64,000 bases of DNA from Ensifer sp. IC4062 (lineage in GTDB: Bacteria; Pseudomonadota; Alphaproteobacteria; Rhizobiales; Rhizobiaceae): the NCBI RefSeq assembly GCF_020193575.1, contig NZ_JADYVD010000023.1, positions 43,491 through 107,490 of the forward strand, given 5' to 3'. The position numbers were made by a program, and so were the translations under genes. Positions 45,221-53,210 of the stretch are shown one piece after another. Under the pieces are notes generated by a model. That model was not told where the DNA came from. It worked only from the letters and a program-made list of their open reading frames with translations, and did not search any database. Positions within the stretch are counted from its first letter, which is position 1. The number at the start of each line of letters is the position of its first letter.

Positions 45221-48019
45221 TTAACGGTCCCGGTCGTCGCGGTCGCGTTCCCTCTGTTGCATCTGTTCGCGCTCCAGCTCCTCGAGACGAGGAATATGCT
45301 GCTGGGCGGGGTCTGTCCGTGTCGTTTCTCTGCTGCGCTGAGCGGCTTCCTTATCCTTATTTAGACGATCTTCTAGGCGATTTGTAGCATCGGCTGCGGA
45401 CGCCAACTCGTGAGCTTCGCGCGTGTCGTCGAGGTCGGGCTCTGCTTCGGCAAACTCTTTCGCCAGCTCGTCCATATAGGCGTCGAAATCCCTTTGAGAC
45501 GGCGGCGCTGCAATCTTAAAGTCCGCGTCGATCGTGACGCCATGAGCTCTCAGTTGCTCCAACTGCGGAGCAACACTGTCGATATGACTTTCGTGCTCTT
45601 GCCCATCCCTCTCGATCGATGGAACATAATCGACGCCACTCTCCCGAGCGGATGCGGCTTCCTCTTCATCATAACCGTAGTCGGTTTCCGTCCGCGAGAG
45701 ATCGAGAACATCCCCCGGTCCAAGCTTGTCGAGTTGCCCGTTCATATCCGCGAGGAATTGCCGTTCGGCGGATACCTCGTTTCGGGTCACATAGCTGTCC
45801 TCTGCAAGGTCGCTCAAACGGTCAATCCGCTCGGCTATGACCGTCTGCACTGCCTTTATGACGTCTGCGCGCCCGTCATCCTGTTGGTCAACTTCGGCTT
45901 GTTTTTCTGCGCGATCGATGGCCTGTCGCAAATCCTGATCCTGCTCGGCAACGTCTCTGAGGTAGCTGTTTCCTTCGACAGCCAACTGCGCGGCCCTTTC
46001 CATCGCCTGCTGAAGGCCGGCTTGCATCCCATCTTTGCGGTCGGCCGAAAACTCGCCGGCCTCGATCCGATCAAGTCCCTCTCGATAGTGCTCGATTTCG
46101 ATCATGGCCTCCTTGCCGGCCTCAACAACAGCCTCGCCGTGCTTGGCGACCGCAGCCTCCCACTCGTTGGCCGGATCACGCGGCTCGCTGCGAAGCGATT
46201 CGCCACCTTGCTCCGCCAATGCCTCTTTGCGCTGCTCGTAAAGGTCCACCAGCTCACGCTTCTGATTGACGAAATCTCGGGCCAGGCCGGCTATCTCGTC
46301 AAAGTCCGCCCGATCGTCTGCCGAGACCGACCGCTCCAACTTGAACAAGGCCGTCTCGACCTTCTTCTCGTAGGTCTCAAACTCTGCTCGTGACATTTCG
46401 CGCAATTCGTGACCCTCCAAAACCATCTCCTGCAACGTAGCCAAATTGATGCGGAAGGTCGATCCAAAAACCGCGCGTATGACAGTGCCGCTCGTTTCCG
46501 TCTGCGCTATCGAAACGCCTGATTCTAAATAGTTTTGCTGCTGCGTGGCATAGGCCACGGTCTGACGATCACCACCCGCCAGGGCGACCTTCTGCCAGGT
46601 TTCCTGCGCCTTTATGATGTACTGCCGGCTCCGGTCGCTTTTCGCGACCATGCGTCGCCCGCCGCGCTTGGCGTCGTATCTCGCCTGCGCCGCCTCGCTC
46701 GTCCCGACATGCTCTGTGCGGCCTTCGCGGCTCACCGGCCGGACCTGGGTCCGCGTGAATGCCGGCGGGCTGGCAAACTCGCGCCGGTCGGTCATTTCCA
46801 TCTGAATGCCGTGATCCCGCGCCTTCTCTGCCATCGCAGATCGCCATTCCCGAAACACGGCAGGCGTCGTCTCGATGCGATCACCGGCATCCGATTTCAT
46901 CGCCACGATAGCATGGGCATGCACATGCGGACGCTTTCCTCCCTCCTCCGCCTGTTTCGGATCGCTAGCCGGATCATGCATGGCGAAGACATACCGGTGA
47001 CTAGCAAACTGATGCGCCAGGAAGTCGCGAACCGCGCCTTCGAATGCGGTGACATCGGTTCCGGCCCTAGCCGACATGATGACGTGCATCACGTCGCGGC
47101 TCCTGCGGCTATGGAGCTCGCCGCGCCATTCCTTTTGCACCAGGTCGCCCGCGACCTTCTCATTCGCTATCGACTGGCCGCGATCGTCGCGAACGTCGTC
47201 ATGCCGATCGACCAGCCCGCGCAAGCGGCTGGCGCCGAACTCGACGCCATTTCCGTGAGCATGAAAGGAGAACTTCGCCGCAGCCTCGCCCGCGGCCGCG
47301 CTGGCGTCGTATCGGCCCTGGATGATGCCGGCCGCCTTCGCGTCGCCCGTTAGCCGCTCCCCCTGCCCACTTCGCAACACGACAAGCCCCTGAACGGTCA
47401 CGGAACCGCCCTCATGCTTCGCGATCGCATAGGCATAGCGCCGGTCGCCAAAGCCGCTCGTCAGAGTGCTCCTCACCTGCTCGTGCAATGCCTTGTCCGA
47501 AGCAAAGCCGGACGCCGCAATTTCGACGGAAAAACTCCCAATGTCGCGGCTTTCCGCGCGGTTCTGAAAAAGGTGGTCCCAATCGCCACGGATGCGCGCC
47601 AGTTCCTCCCGCCCCTCGAGGATCCTGCCGCTTTCATTCTCCACCTTCAGCTCGCCGCCACGGGACACATAATTCAGCATCGCACCGACCCGAGCACCGC
47701 CGCCATAAGACGCCATTTTGACGACTGCCGGCTGGCTTCCCTTTGCGACGGCTGCAAGCCGTGTCTCCATCGGCCGGCTTGCAGCCGTCGCTGGCTTCGC
47801 CTGCGGTCGAGGAGCCCCCCTGACCTTCGATGCTGATCCACCACCGGAAGCGCCGCCTGAGCCGCCGCCACCTGCAGCGCCGAGCTGAGCCAACTGCTTC
47901 AGGCGCCTCCGCATCTCTTCTTCGGCCGAAGCGCCGCGCCCGCCAGACGTCATTTCGTGCAGCAGGGCCGCGCGCCGCTGCTCCCATTCGCTGGTGAATG
48001 CGCCGAAGAAGATTTCCAA
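45221..48019 (-). CDS. MOB_P-type relaxase with N-terminal extension
   Basis: This 932-residue protein carries a relaxase domain at about residues 100-430. Motif I is A-M-L-N-Y-V-S-R-G with predicted nicking Tyr117; motif III is M-H-D-P...H-V-H-A-H-A-I-V, with the metal-binding histidines. It cuts at oriT and pilots the strand. Unusually, about 100 residues with a Gly/Ser-rich stretch precede the domain, where most relaxases start at once. The C-terminal half is helical, acidic and Glu/Gln/Arg-rich, probably a coiled coil and secretion signal. The start lies 4 bases after mobC. Confidence 0.88.
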   Translation of the reverse strand: MEIFFGAFTSEWEQRRAALLHEMTSGGRGASAEEEMRRRLKQLAQLGAAGGGGSGGASGGGSASKVRGAPRPQAKPATAASRPMETRLAAVAKGSQPAVVKMASYGGGARVGAMLNYVSRGGELKVENESGRILEGREELARIRGDWDHLFQNRAESRDIGSFSVEIAASGFASDKALHEQVRSTLTSGFGDRRYAYAIAKHEGGSVTVQGLVVLRSGQGERLTGDAKAAGIIQGRYDASAAAGEAAAKFSFHAHGNGVEFGASRLRGLVDRHDDVRDDRGQSIANEKVAGDLVQKEWRGELHSRRSRDVMHVIMSARAGTDVTAFEGAVRDFLAHQFASHRYVFAMHDPASDPKQAEEGGKRPHVHAHAIVAMKSDAGDRIETTPAVFREWRSAMAEKARDHGIQMEMTDRREFASPPAFTRTQVRPVSREGRTEHVGTSEAAQARYDAKRGGRRMVAKSDRSRQYIIKAQETWQKVALAGGDRQTVAYATQQQNYLESGVSIAQTETSGTVIRAVFGSTFRINLATLQEMVLEGHELREMSRAEFETYEKKVETALFKLERSVSADDRADFDEIAGLARDFVNQKRELVDLYEQRKEALAEQGGESLRSEPRDPANEWEAAVAKHGEAVVEAGKEAMIEIEHYREGLDRIEAGEFSADRKDGMQAGLQQAMERAAQLAVEGNSYLRDVAEQDQDLRQAIDRAEKQAEVDQQDDGRADVIKAVQTVIAERIDRLSDLAEDSYVTRNEVSAERQFLADMNGQLDKLGPGDVLDLSRTETDYGYDEEEAASARESGVDYVPSIERDGQEHESHIDSVAPQLEQLRAHGVTIDADFKIAAPPSQRDFDAYMDELAKEFAEAEPDLDDTREAHELASAADATNRLEDRLNKDKEAAQRSRETTRTDPAQQHIPRLEELEREQMQQRERDRDDRDR

Positions 48020-48022
48020 AGG

Positions 48023-48424
48023 CTACATCTCCCCTCGACGCTGATAACCAGCTCGCCGCGTTAGAGCACGCAGCTCGCTCATCACGGCCGCTTGAACCCG
48101 CTGCACGTTCTCCAGGTTGATGTCCAATTCGCTTGGGTGGACACCACGGCCGCTGTTGAGCGCCCTCGCAACCTGGTTCAGGTTGATCCCGATCATCCGC
48201 ATGTCTTCGAGCAAAGCCGCCATGACCAGGCGGTCATCGCCGGTAAACATCGGCCGAACCCCTGCCCCCTCCAGAAGCAGCGACCGGAAAAAGCTGGATA
48301 CCGTCATGTCGGCATCCTCAGCGGCCTTCTCGATCGCCGCATGTTCGTCACCCGTGACGCGGACATGCACAGTGCGATCTGTCTTCGCTGGCTCGAGAAG
48401 AGCGTTGAATTTCCCGTCATCCAT
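48023..48424 (-). CDS. mobC: MobC-type relaxosome accessory protein
   Basis: This 133-residue protein has an N-terminal ribbon-helix-helix pattern (V-H-V-R-V-T-G-D-E-H-A-A-I-E-K-A-A) and a MobC domain with I-G-I-N-L-N-Q-V-A-R-A-L-N-S-G, the family hallmark. MobC binds near oriT and helps melt DNA for the relaxase. It is the first gene of a leftward operon with the relaxase, and the candidate oriT lies about 60-100 bases upstream of its start. Confidence 0.9.
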   Translation of the reverse strand: MDDGKFNALLEPAKTDRTVHVRVTGDEHAAIEKAAEDADMTVSSFFRSLLLEGAGVRPMFTGDDRLVMAALLEDMRMIGINLNQVARALNSGRGVHPSELDINLENVQRVQAAVMSELRALTRRAGYQRRGEM

Positions 48425-48483
48425 TTGGCCGTTGGCCCCCTACTGGCGCTTGCGTCAGATGATCGAGGGCTCGTCCCTCGATT

Positions 48484-48520
48484 GCAGGAAAAGGGCGTAG
48501 CACATTTTTCCGTATCCTGC
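48484..48520 (+). other. oriT: Candidate oriT with nic-like site
   Basis: GGAAAA at 48487-48492 and TTTTCC at 48506-48511 form an inverted repeat. TATCCTGC follows at 48513-48520, close to the RP4/VirD2-type consensus (ATCCTG, cut before C/Y). The spacing of inverted repeat then nic, next to divergent mobC, matches MOB_P origins. The predicted nick is between G48519 and C48520 on the plus strand. The outer bases GCAGGA (48484-48489) and TCCTGC also pair. Confidence 0.55.
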
Positions 48521-48523
48521 CTC

Positions 48524-48539
48524 TCCCAATTGTAAGGGG
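48524..48539. promoter_or_regulatory. Candidate operator TCCC-N8-GGGG beside oriT/mobC
   Basis: TCCC (48524-48527) and GGGG (48536-48539) flank 8 bases, the same form as the element at 20347-20362 in front of virB1. It lies upstream of mobC and next to the nic-like site, so binding could control the relaxase operon and nicking together. Confidence 0.4.
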
Positions 48540-48593
48540 AATTCAACTAGACAACTCCGAGCTGCCCTCGCTACACTCTCCTTTTGTCCTTCC

Positions 48594-48615
48594 GGACCGG
48601 GCCTCTGCCCGGTCC
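48594..48615 (+). repeat. Perfect 9-base-pair hairpin
   Basis: GGACCGGGC pairs perfectly with GCCCGGTCC across a CTCT loop, followed by TTT. It could be a rho-independent terminator with a short T run or a structural element of the transfer origin region, which it adjoins. Confidence 0.5.
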
Positions 48616-48692
48616 TTTAAACGAGGGAACGCTCACCAGGGTTCACCTCCGAAATCCGCTTTTGAAGGCCTTTGTCTGCCCCTCGTACTCAG

Positions 48693-48725
48693 CCGCAAGG
48701 GACGCTCCGCTCTTCGCCCTTGCGG
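48693..48725. repeat. Inverted repeat, 9-base arms
   Basis: CCGCAAGGG at 48693-48701 and CCCTTGCGG at 48717-48725 form a perfect inverted repeat with a 15-base loop. No gene covers this region; it may bind a relaxosome protein or fold in single-stranded DNA during transfer. Confidence 0.5.
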
Positions 48726-48856
48726 CTTCCGTGCGAGCGTCAAAGCCGGCCTTTACGCGGCTCCGGGGTTCACTGATCAAGCAGAGCGCTTAGGTGGACC
48801 GGACCGAACGCCGTCGAATGAAGCAGCCAGCGGTCACATACCAACGTCGTGTCGAT

Positions 48857-49037
48857 ATTTCACACGAGTTAGGAGCACGATCTTTCCACATCATGTGTTT
48901 ATGGGGCGATTGCGAAAATGGTTTCACATCGTGGGGAGAATTGTTCACACCCTATAGCGGTGGTTTAGTTGGTTCGATTGACTACACGGGGCGGTAGTGC
49001 GATGATTCCACATCGTACGGGCAATTGTTCGCATCGT
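48857..49037. repeat. CACATCGT-type direct repeats upstream of virC1-like gene
   Basis: Two long copies of a motif reading TTnCACATCGTnnGGn(g/c)AATTGTTC(a/g)CA begin near 48922 and 49005. Their CACATCGT cores (48925 and 49009) lie exactly 84 bases apart, eight helical turns. A partial copy (CACATCAT, 48887) and a weaker one (CACACGAG, 48861) precede them. They could be binding sites for the VirC1/VirC2-like proteins or an overdrive-like enhancer. Confidence 0.5.
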
Positions 49038-49120
49038 GTGCAAGTGCGACGCGGAAACTCCGTGCAAGTCCACGACGAACTGCCGGAATGACTTTGAGCC
49101 AGCAAAGGGAGTTGTGACGC

Positions 49121-49834
49121 TTGCCACAGTTTATTTCTGCCGTGAGTGGCAAAGGTGGGGCTGGGAAGACAACAGCAGTAATCTTGATCGCCGGGGAGTA
49201 TGCGCTTCAGGGGAAGCGTGTGCTTCTCATCGATGCAGACGGCCGCCAAAATCTTCAGGAATGGTGGAAGCGCTGTGAGGCAAAGGACAACCTGCCTGCC
49301 AACATCGAGCTCATAACCGCCGCGCGCCAGACCACAGTTCAGCAGCTCCTGGAGAACGAGGCGAACAAGTTCGACGTCGTTTTGATGGACTCGCCCGGCC
49401 AGGACACGGTTCTAAGGGACACGATCATTGCCGGCTCCGATATTGTGCTGACGCCGATCCAGCCGAACCAGGACGAGATCAAGGCGGCAGGACAGGCCGC
49501 GGCCGACACGGCCGATATTTCCGACAAGGTGGGGCGGTTAATCCCCCACGCCAACTTCGTCACCAGGATCACCATGCCGGCGAAACTGCTGGAAGCCTAC
49601 CGCCTGATCAGGCCGTTCGTGCAGAACCTGCAGGAAGGGGGCTACGACTCCCATCTCCTCAAGACCGAGCTAATGGAGCGAAATTGCTATCGCGAAATTC
49701 GAAACGGCTATGGCACTGTGCAAATGCTCGAGCTCACAGAATCGGTGAAAAAAGCGAGAGCGGAAGTGATGAACCTGGTTCGAGACATCGAAGCGATTTT
49801 GGCTGGCGAGAATGAGGTAGCAGCGAATGGCTAA
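49121..49834 (+). CDS. virC1: VirC1-like ParA-family ATPase
   Basis: This 237-residue ParA/MinD-type ATPase has a deviant Walker A (S-G-K-G-G-A-G-K-T-T), L-I-D-A-D-G-R-Q-N-L-Q-E-W-W (A' region) and V-V-L-M-D-S-P-G. The partner gene and the location next to the relaxosome genes fit VirC1, which in Agrobacterium raises T-strand numbers and brings relaxosomes to the pole, rather than a partition ParA. The start is TTG at 49121, since the protein begins M-P-Q-F-I-S-A-V right at the fold and GGGAG lies upstream. It overlaps the next gene by 8 bases. Confidence 0.82.
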   Translation: MPQFISAVSGKGGAGKTTAVILIAGEYALQGKRVLLIDADGRQNLQEWWKRCEAKDNLPANIELITAARQTTVQQLLENEANKFDVVLMDSPGQDTVLRDTIIAGSDIVLTPIQPNQDEIKAAGQAAADTADISDKVGRLIPHANFVTRITMPAKLLEAYRLIRPFVQNLQEGGYDSHLLKTELMERNCYREIRNGYGTVQMLELTESVKKARAEVMNLVRDIEAILAGENEVAANG

Positions 49835-50264
49835 GGGTCAAACGACCGTTTCTGACTTTGCAGTCGCGCCGCGTCGCAGCCGCTCAGCGGAGCAAGCTGC
49901 GACACCGGCGGCCTCAGCAATGAAAGCCGCTGAGCTGTCGACAGAAACCAGGAATGCAGATCAGCCTCAGGAGCCTTCACCGCTCGGCACTGACGCTGAT
50001 CAGCCCGCTAATCGTCTGATCGCCCCGACACAAGAAGCTCGGCGCGAACGGGCCACCACGAGAGCATTGCAGCGAGAGGATTCGAGAGTTCGCTTGCGCG
50101 ACCTGAAGAGGGCGCGCGATCGGGAATCCAAGCACTACGTCAACTGCCCGCTCGATTACGACACGAAGACGCGGCTGCAAAAGGCCGCTATTGAGAACGA
50201 CGTGAAGATGACGGTCATCATGAAGGCCGCGATCGACCAGTTCCTCAAAGATAACGGTTATTGA
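49827..50264 (+). CDS. virC2: VirC2-like ribbon-helix-helix protein
   Basis: This 145-residue protein has a disordered N-terminus rich in Ala, Ser, Thr and Glu, and a C-terminal DNA-binding part (V-N-C-P-L-D-Y-D-T-K-T-R-L-Q-K-A-A, then M-K-A-A-I-D-Q-F-L) like the ribbon-helix-helix fold of VirC2. VirC2 works with VirC1 at overdrive to promote relaxase action. It overlaps the virC1-like gene by 8 bases. The assignment rests on fold pattern and pairing more than on close similarity. Confidence 0.7.
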   Translation: MAKGQTTVSDFAVAPRRSRSAEQAATPAASAMKAAELSTETRNADQPQEPSPLGTDADQPANRLIAPTQEARRERATTRALQREDSRVRLRDLKRARDRESKHYVNCPLDYDTKTRLQKAAIENDVKMTVIMKAAIDQFLKDNGY

Positions 50265-50267
50265 TCG

Positions 50268-50660
50268 ATGTTGGGCCGCGGCTTTCTTCTTGGCGTGGCC
50301 GTTGGCTGCGTCCTCGGCGTGTATGTTGCTCCCCATCTCGGCCGACCGACGGTCGGGATGGGGAACTTTTCAGAAAGCAATTTGCCTCAATTGAATATTC
50401 TGAGAGCCGTACCCGAAAAGGTTACGTGGCCGACCGACGATCAGGCCAAAGTCCAGCTCTTCGGACTATCCAAATGGGATATAAGTAAGCATGGCAACGG
50501 ATCAAAAGTGACCATCAGTCGTTGCATCCGAATTGCCGGTACCGAGATCGCTTGCGAGCTTGCCGCGCACCTCAAGTGGATCGAAGGCGAAACGCGAATT
50601 GAGGCGGTTTTTCAAGGGAAAGACGGCGACTGGACGATGATAGCGGCAAAGAATCGGTGA
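50268..50660 (+). CDS. Exported or membrane-anchored hypothetical protein
   Basis: This 130-residue protein starts with a hydrophobic helix (F-L-L-G-V-A-V-G-C-V-L-G-V-Y-V-A) that acts as signal or anchor; the rest is a soluble domain with two cysteines (R-C-I-R-I-A-G-T-E-I-A-C-E-L). It has no recognised family. It is 3 bases downstream of the virC2-like gene, so probably in the same operon, and may be a further relaxosome or membrane-docking factor. Confidence 0.6.
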   Translation: MLGRGFLLGVAVGCVLGVYVAPHLGRPTVGMGNFSESNLPQLNILRAVPEKVTWPTDDQAKVQLFGLSKWDISKHGNGSKVTISRCIRIAGTEIACELAAHLKWIEGETRIEAVFQGKDGDWTMIAAKNR

Positions 50661-50769
50661 TTGCTTTTCTCGTCTGCTTCACCATTTTAGGCGCCAAGTT
50701 TGTTGCCCAAATGCTCGGGCGCGTGCTGAAGCATTTTGATCCATCACCTCAATGAACTCGCGACCGCGA

Positions 50770-50791
50770 TTTCCCCAAAAAAATAGGGAAA
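50770..50791. promoter_or_regulatory. Inverted repeat upstream of the XRE regulator gene
   Basis: TTTCCC (50770-50775) and GGGAAA (50786-50791) form a 6-base inverted repeat around an A-rich spacer. It shares the TCCC...GGG form with the elements at 20347 and 48524 but with a 10-base spacer. Its place before an XRE gene fits autoregulation. Confidence 0.4.
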
Positions 50792-50884
50792 ATTGCCGTG
50801 ATTCTTCGGAGAGCGTACTCCAAAATACTTCAATGTGGTGCATAGTGGGCGCTGAGGGCGGCACATACAAAAAGGGTAGGGTCG

Positions 50885-51367
50885 GTGACGGATGCAGTCA
50901 GCTTGATGGGCGCACGAGGTTTGGTTGAAGTAGCCGATCCGGAATTTGATAGGCCGGTCTTCCGCCAGTCGGGTTTCGACGGCATCCTTAGCGCAAAGGA
51001 GATGGATGAAAAGATCTCCGCCTGGCTCAAGAAAACGCGCGAGGCGAAAGGCATCTCCCGCGCCGATTTAGCGCATTTGCTAGGACTCTCGGTGTCTGTT
51101 TACAGCAGGTACGAGCGAGGCTCAGAAGCTCGGATGTCGGTCCCGCGGCTGATTCATCTCTGTGAGATCATGGGCTTTATGCCTCTCGACGTAATTTTTG
51201 ACACGGCGCCGCACTTATGGGGCAAGACGCCGGAGGAAGCACAGGATCGCCTGACATTGATGAAGCTCATCGAACGATTGCCGCCTGACACCATGCGCGA
51301 TCTGATCCGGCTTCTGAAACGCATGATGCCAGGAGAACCAGCGGCCGATGCCGTGGCGAACAGTTGA
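50885..51367 (+). CDS. XRE-family HTH transcriptional regulator
   Basis: This 160-residue protein has a Cro/C1-type helix-turn-helix at about residues 45-100 (A-W-L-K-K-T-R-E-A-K-G-I-S-R-A-D-L-A-H-L-L-G-L-S...Y-S-R-Y-E-R-G-S-E). An N-terminal extension of 40 residues and a C-terminal part with L-I-R-L-L-K-R-M surround it, probably for dimerisation. XRE regulators control several rhizobial conjugation systems, and the three TCCC...GGG elements suggest that this one may control the virB, mobC and its own promoters. The start is GTG, with a weak GGTAGG upstream. Confidence 0.75.
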   Translation: MTDAVSLMGARGLVEVADPEFDRPVFRQSGFDGILSAKEMDEKISAWLKKTREAKGISRADLAHLLGLSVSVYSRYERGSEARMSVPRLIHLCEIMGFMPLDVIFDTAPHLWGKTPEEAQDRLTLMKLIERLPPDTMRDLIRLLKRMMPGEPAADAVANS

Positions 51368-51564
51368 GCGAAGGCCAGCGGAGCTGATCGATATCGACAC
51401 CGCTGAATAGGAGCGGCTCACGACCCCAGCGCGAATGCCTCGGGTCACCACACGGCTGGTGGCCATCCGACGCTTTGCTTTCTCTGTACCCGCGGGAGCC
51501 TGACGCCTGGTGCCGCCCCGACCGGCGGAAACCGGGACGGACCGCCCGTCCCGGAGCAGCATGC

Positions 51565-51930
51565 CTACCACCAGGATGTGTAGAAAACAGCAAGACCTGT
51601 TGCCAGCGCCTCGCGAGCCTTTGCGACAAAGGTGAGATCATCGTTGCATTCGCTGCCGTCGGACACGCCGAAGAAGAAGCCTTCGGTGGACGGCAGGGTA
51701 CGATCGCGTATCGCCGTTTCCAGGCGATCGAGATCGTCGGCGGTTAGCTGAAGGTTCACGCAATTGAACTTCGCGTCGTTGCCGCCCTTCTCGTGGTAGA
51801 GCCGCTCCATCCAGCCGTGAAGGTTCGGATGCTTGCGCCAGTAGTGGAGCGCCGTGGCCTCTTCGACCTCAAAGTCGACCGGCGCGGCGGGCGGTTCGCG
51901 AAGAGTGCAGGCGTACATGTCGAGTCCCAT
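51565..51930 (-). CDS. Conserved plasmid hypothetical (MGLDMYA-type)
   Basis: This 121-residue protein begins M-G-L-D-M-Y-A, a start typical of a small family found in phages and plasmids, often labelled phosphoglycerate-kinase-like without evidence. It continues H-Y-W-R-K-H-P-N-L-H-G-W-M and ends F-Y-T-S-W-W. Aromatic and acidic residues abound. Function is unknown. AAAGGAG lies upstream of the ATG. It is divergent from the 659-base region described next. Confidence 0.7.
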   Translation of the reverse strand: MGLDMYACTLREPPAAPVDFEVEEATALHYWRKHPNLHGWMERLYHEKGGNDAKFNCVNLQLTADDLDRLETAIRDRTLPSTEGFFFGVSDGSECNDDLTFVAKAREALATGLAVFYTSWW

Positions 51931-52589
51931 GATTTTCTCCTTTCGTTGCTCTGTCCCGAAGGACGCGGCGTGAAAGGCCGGACGGCATCAGCCGCCGCCG
52001 TCATGGCCAACACGGGCCTTCCACGAAGGCTGGCGCGGGCAGGCCATTGACGGCAAGGCGCCGTCCGGCAGAAGCGCGAGAAACCGGAGGGGGTGCAACG
52101 CAAAGGAGCCTGGGACCGGCCTCGTCCTGCATCCACGGGTCGCATCCCCCGCATGGACGCGGAGGAGAATGAGGGGCGCATAAAGCAACGGCGCCGCTCC
52201 CGTGTGGCGGCGCGGTTGAAATGCCCCCGTTGCAAAGAGGTTGCGAAACGGCAGCCGCCCCACTGCCGTTTACCACAGGCTTCGGCCTTCTCTTCGGCGC
52301 AAGGAAAGCGCGTTCAGGCCTCCGCCTGCTTCGCTCCGCCAAAGGCGGAGTGGAAAACGGGAGCAGCGCGGAACTCCTTCTCGGTCGCCGCCGATTGGCT
52401 GCGCCCGACGACATCCGGCTTGGTGCTCGAGCCAGGCGCTGAGCACGCCGACGAGTCTGCTCCGGTGCGGCGTTTTTCGGCTTCTTCGCCTGGGCAGGCC
52501 ACCGTCGCATCAACTTCTTGAATCGATCAGCGTTGATCGATTCATAAATGTCGTTGGACGCCTGAGCGTTGTCCGGCCAATTTGGAGCC
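51931..52589. other. GC-rich region without a convincing gene
   Basis: Long open frames overlap in up to five frames here (for example 52001-52591 minus and 52093-52521 plus), which is expected from high GC and cannot all be real. None shows a family motif or good ribosome site. The first about 30 bases serve as leader of the leftward gene. The stretch may hold a long leader RNA or conserved regulatory DNA; nothing firm is seen. Confidence 0.35.
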
Positions 52590-52841
52590 ATGGCCCAGCA
52601 TCGGTACCGCCTTTATGTTCAGCGCGTCGAACCGACCAGGAACATGGCACGCTTTTATGCAATGTCGATCGAGCCGGATCTCTTCGGCGGCTCGGCGCTC
52701 GTCCGTCGTTGGGGTCGTATCGGTACTCGCGGCCAAGAGCGCGTCCATCTGTTCGAGGATGACCGTCAAGCGATAAGTCGCTTCCTTTTCATAGTTCGCC
52801 AGAAGCGAGCGCGCGGCTACAGGCCACAATCGCACGCTTGA
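52590..52841 (+). CDS. WGR-domain protein
   Basis: This 83-residue protein is essentially one WGR domain: Y-R-L-Y-V-Q, then M-A-R-F-Y-A-M-S-I-E, then V-R-R-W-G-R-I-G-T-R-G-Q, the W-G-R core. In eukaryotic PARPs, WGR domains bind DNA ends; single-domain versions are common on rhizobial plasmids with unknown roles. GGAG precedes the ATG at 52590. It stands alone on the plus strand. Confidence 0.85.
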   Translation: MAQHRYRLYVQRVEPTRNMARFYAMSIEPDLFGGSALVRRWGRIGTRGQERVHLFEDDRQAISRFLFIVRQKRARGYRPQSHA

Positions 52842-53210
52842 GCTTCAAAGCTTCGATGCGGCGGAAAACTAGCTGCCACCGGCATTCTGCATAGTCCGGC
52901 GCACAGTTCCATTCGATACATTATGCGATCCCTATAAGCACAAAATAAGAACACGGCTGCGCGACGAAACCGTATTTTGCCCTTTGCCGTCGGTCCCACG
53001 GCGGTCCGCTTTCTAAACGCACAATCCGAGGAGAAGACGACGATCTTTGTCCCGGGACCAAGATTGACTTCGCGACCACAAATCTTCGAGTTGCAGCTTC
53101 TATTACCAACTAATTTCTTGGTGAATCTCTCAGGTTGGGTGTGGACCTAGTGTAATTTCAATGCTTTTTGTCGTCTGGGTTGCATTCGATCGATATGCGG
53201 GGCTTAGCGC
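52842..53210. other. Intergenic region before the GTPase system
   Basis: This 369-base stretch contains no convincing gene. The last 100 bases are AT-richer and probably hold the promoter of the five-gene operon starting at 53211. No clear operator repeat was found. Confidence 0.4.

Noticed and set aside
45410..46393. Long plus-strand frame of 327 codons inside the relaxase gene
   Set aside because: It is antisense to the relaxase C-terminal half and has no recognisable domain or ribosome site.
48594..48725. Possible CRISPR array or iteron origin from the two hairpins near oriT
   Set aside because: The two inverted repeats differ in sequence and are not regularly repeated, and no replication gene lies nearby.
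49121..50264. ParA-like gene and partner as a plasmid partition (parAB) system
   Set aside because: The partner is a ribbon-helix-helix protein, no ParB or RepC follows, and the location beside oriT and mobC fits VirC1/VirC2 better.
52001..52591. Overlapping open frames on both strands between the MGLDMYA and WGR genes
   Set aside because: Several frames are open at once with no motif, ribosome site or consistent codon pattern, so none was called a gene.
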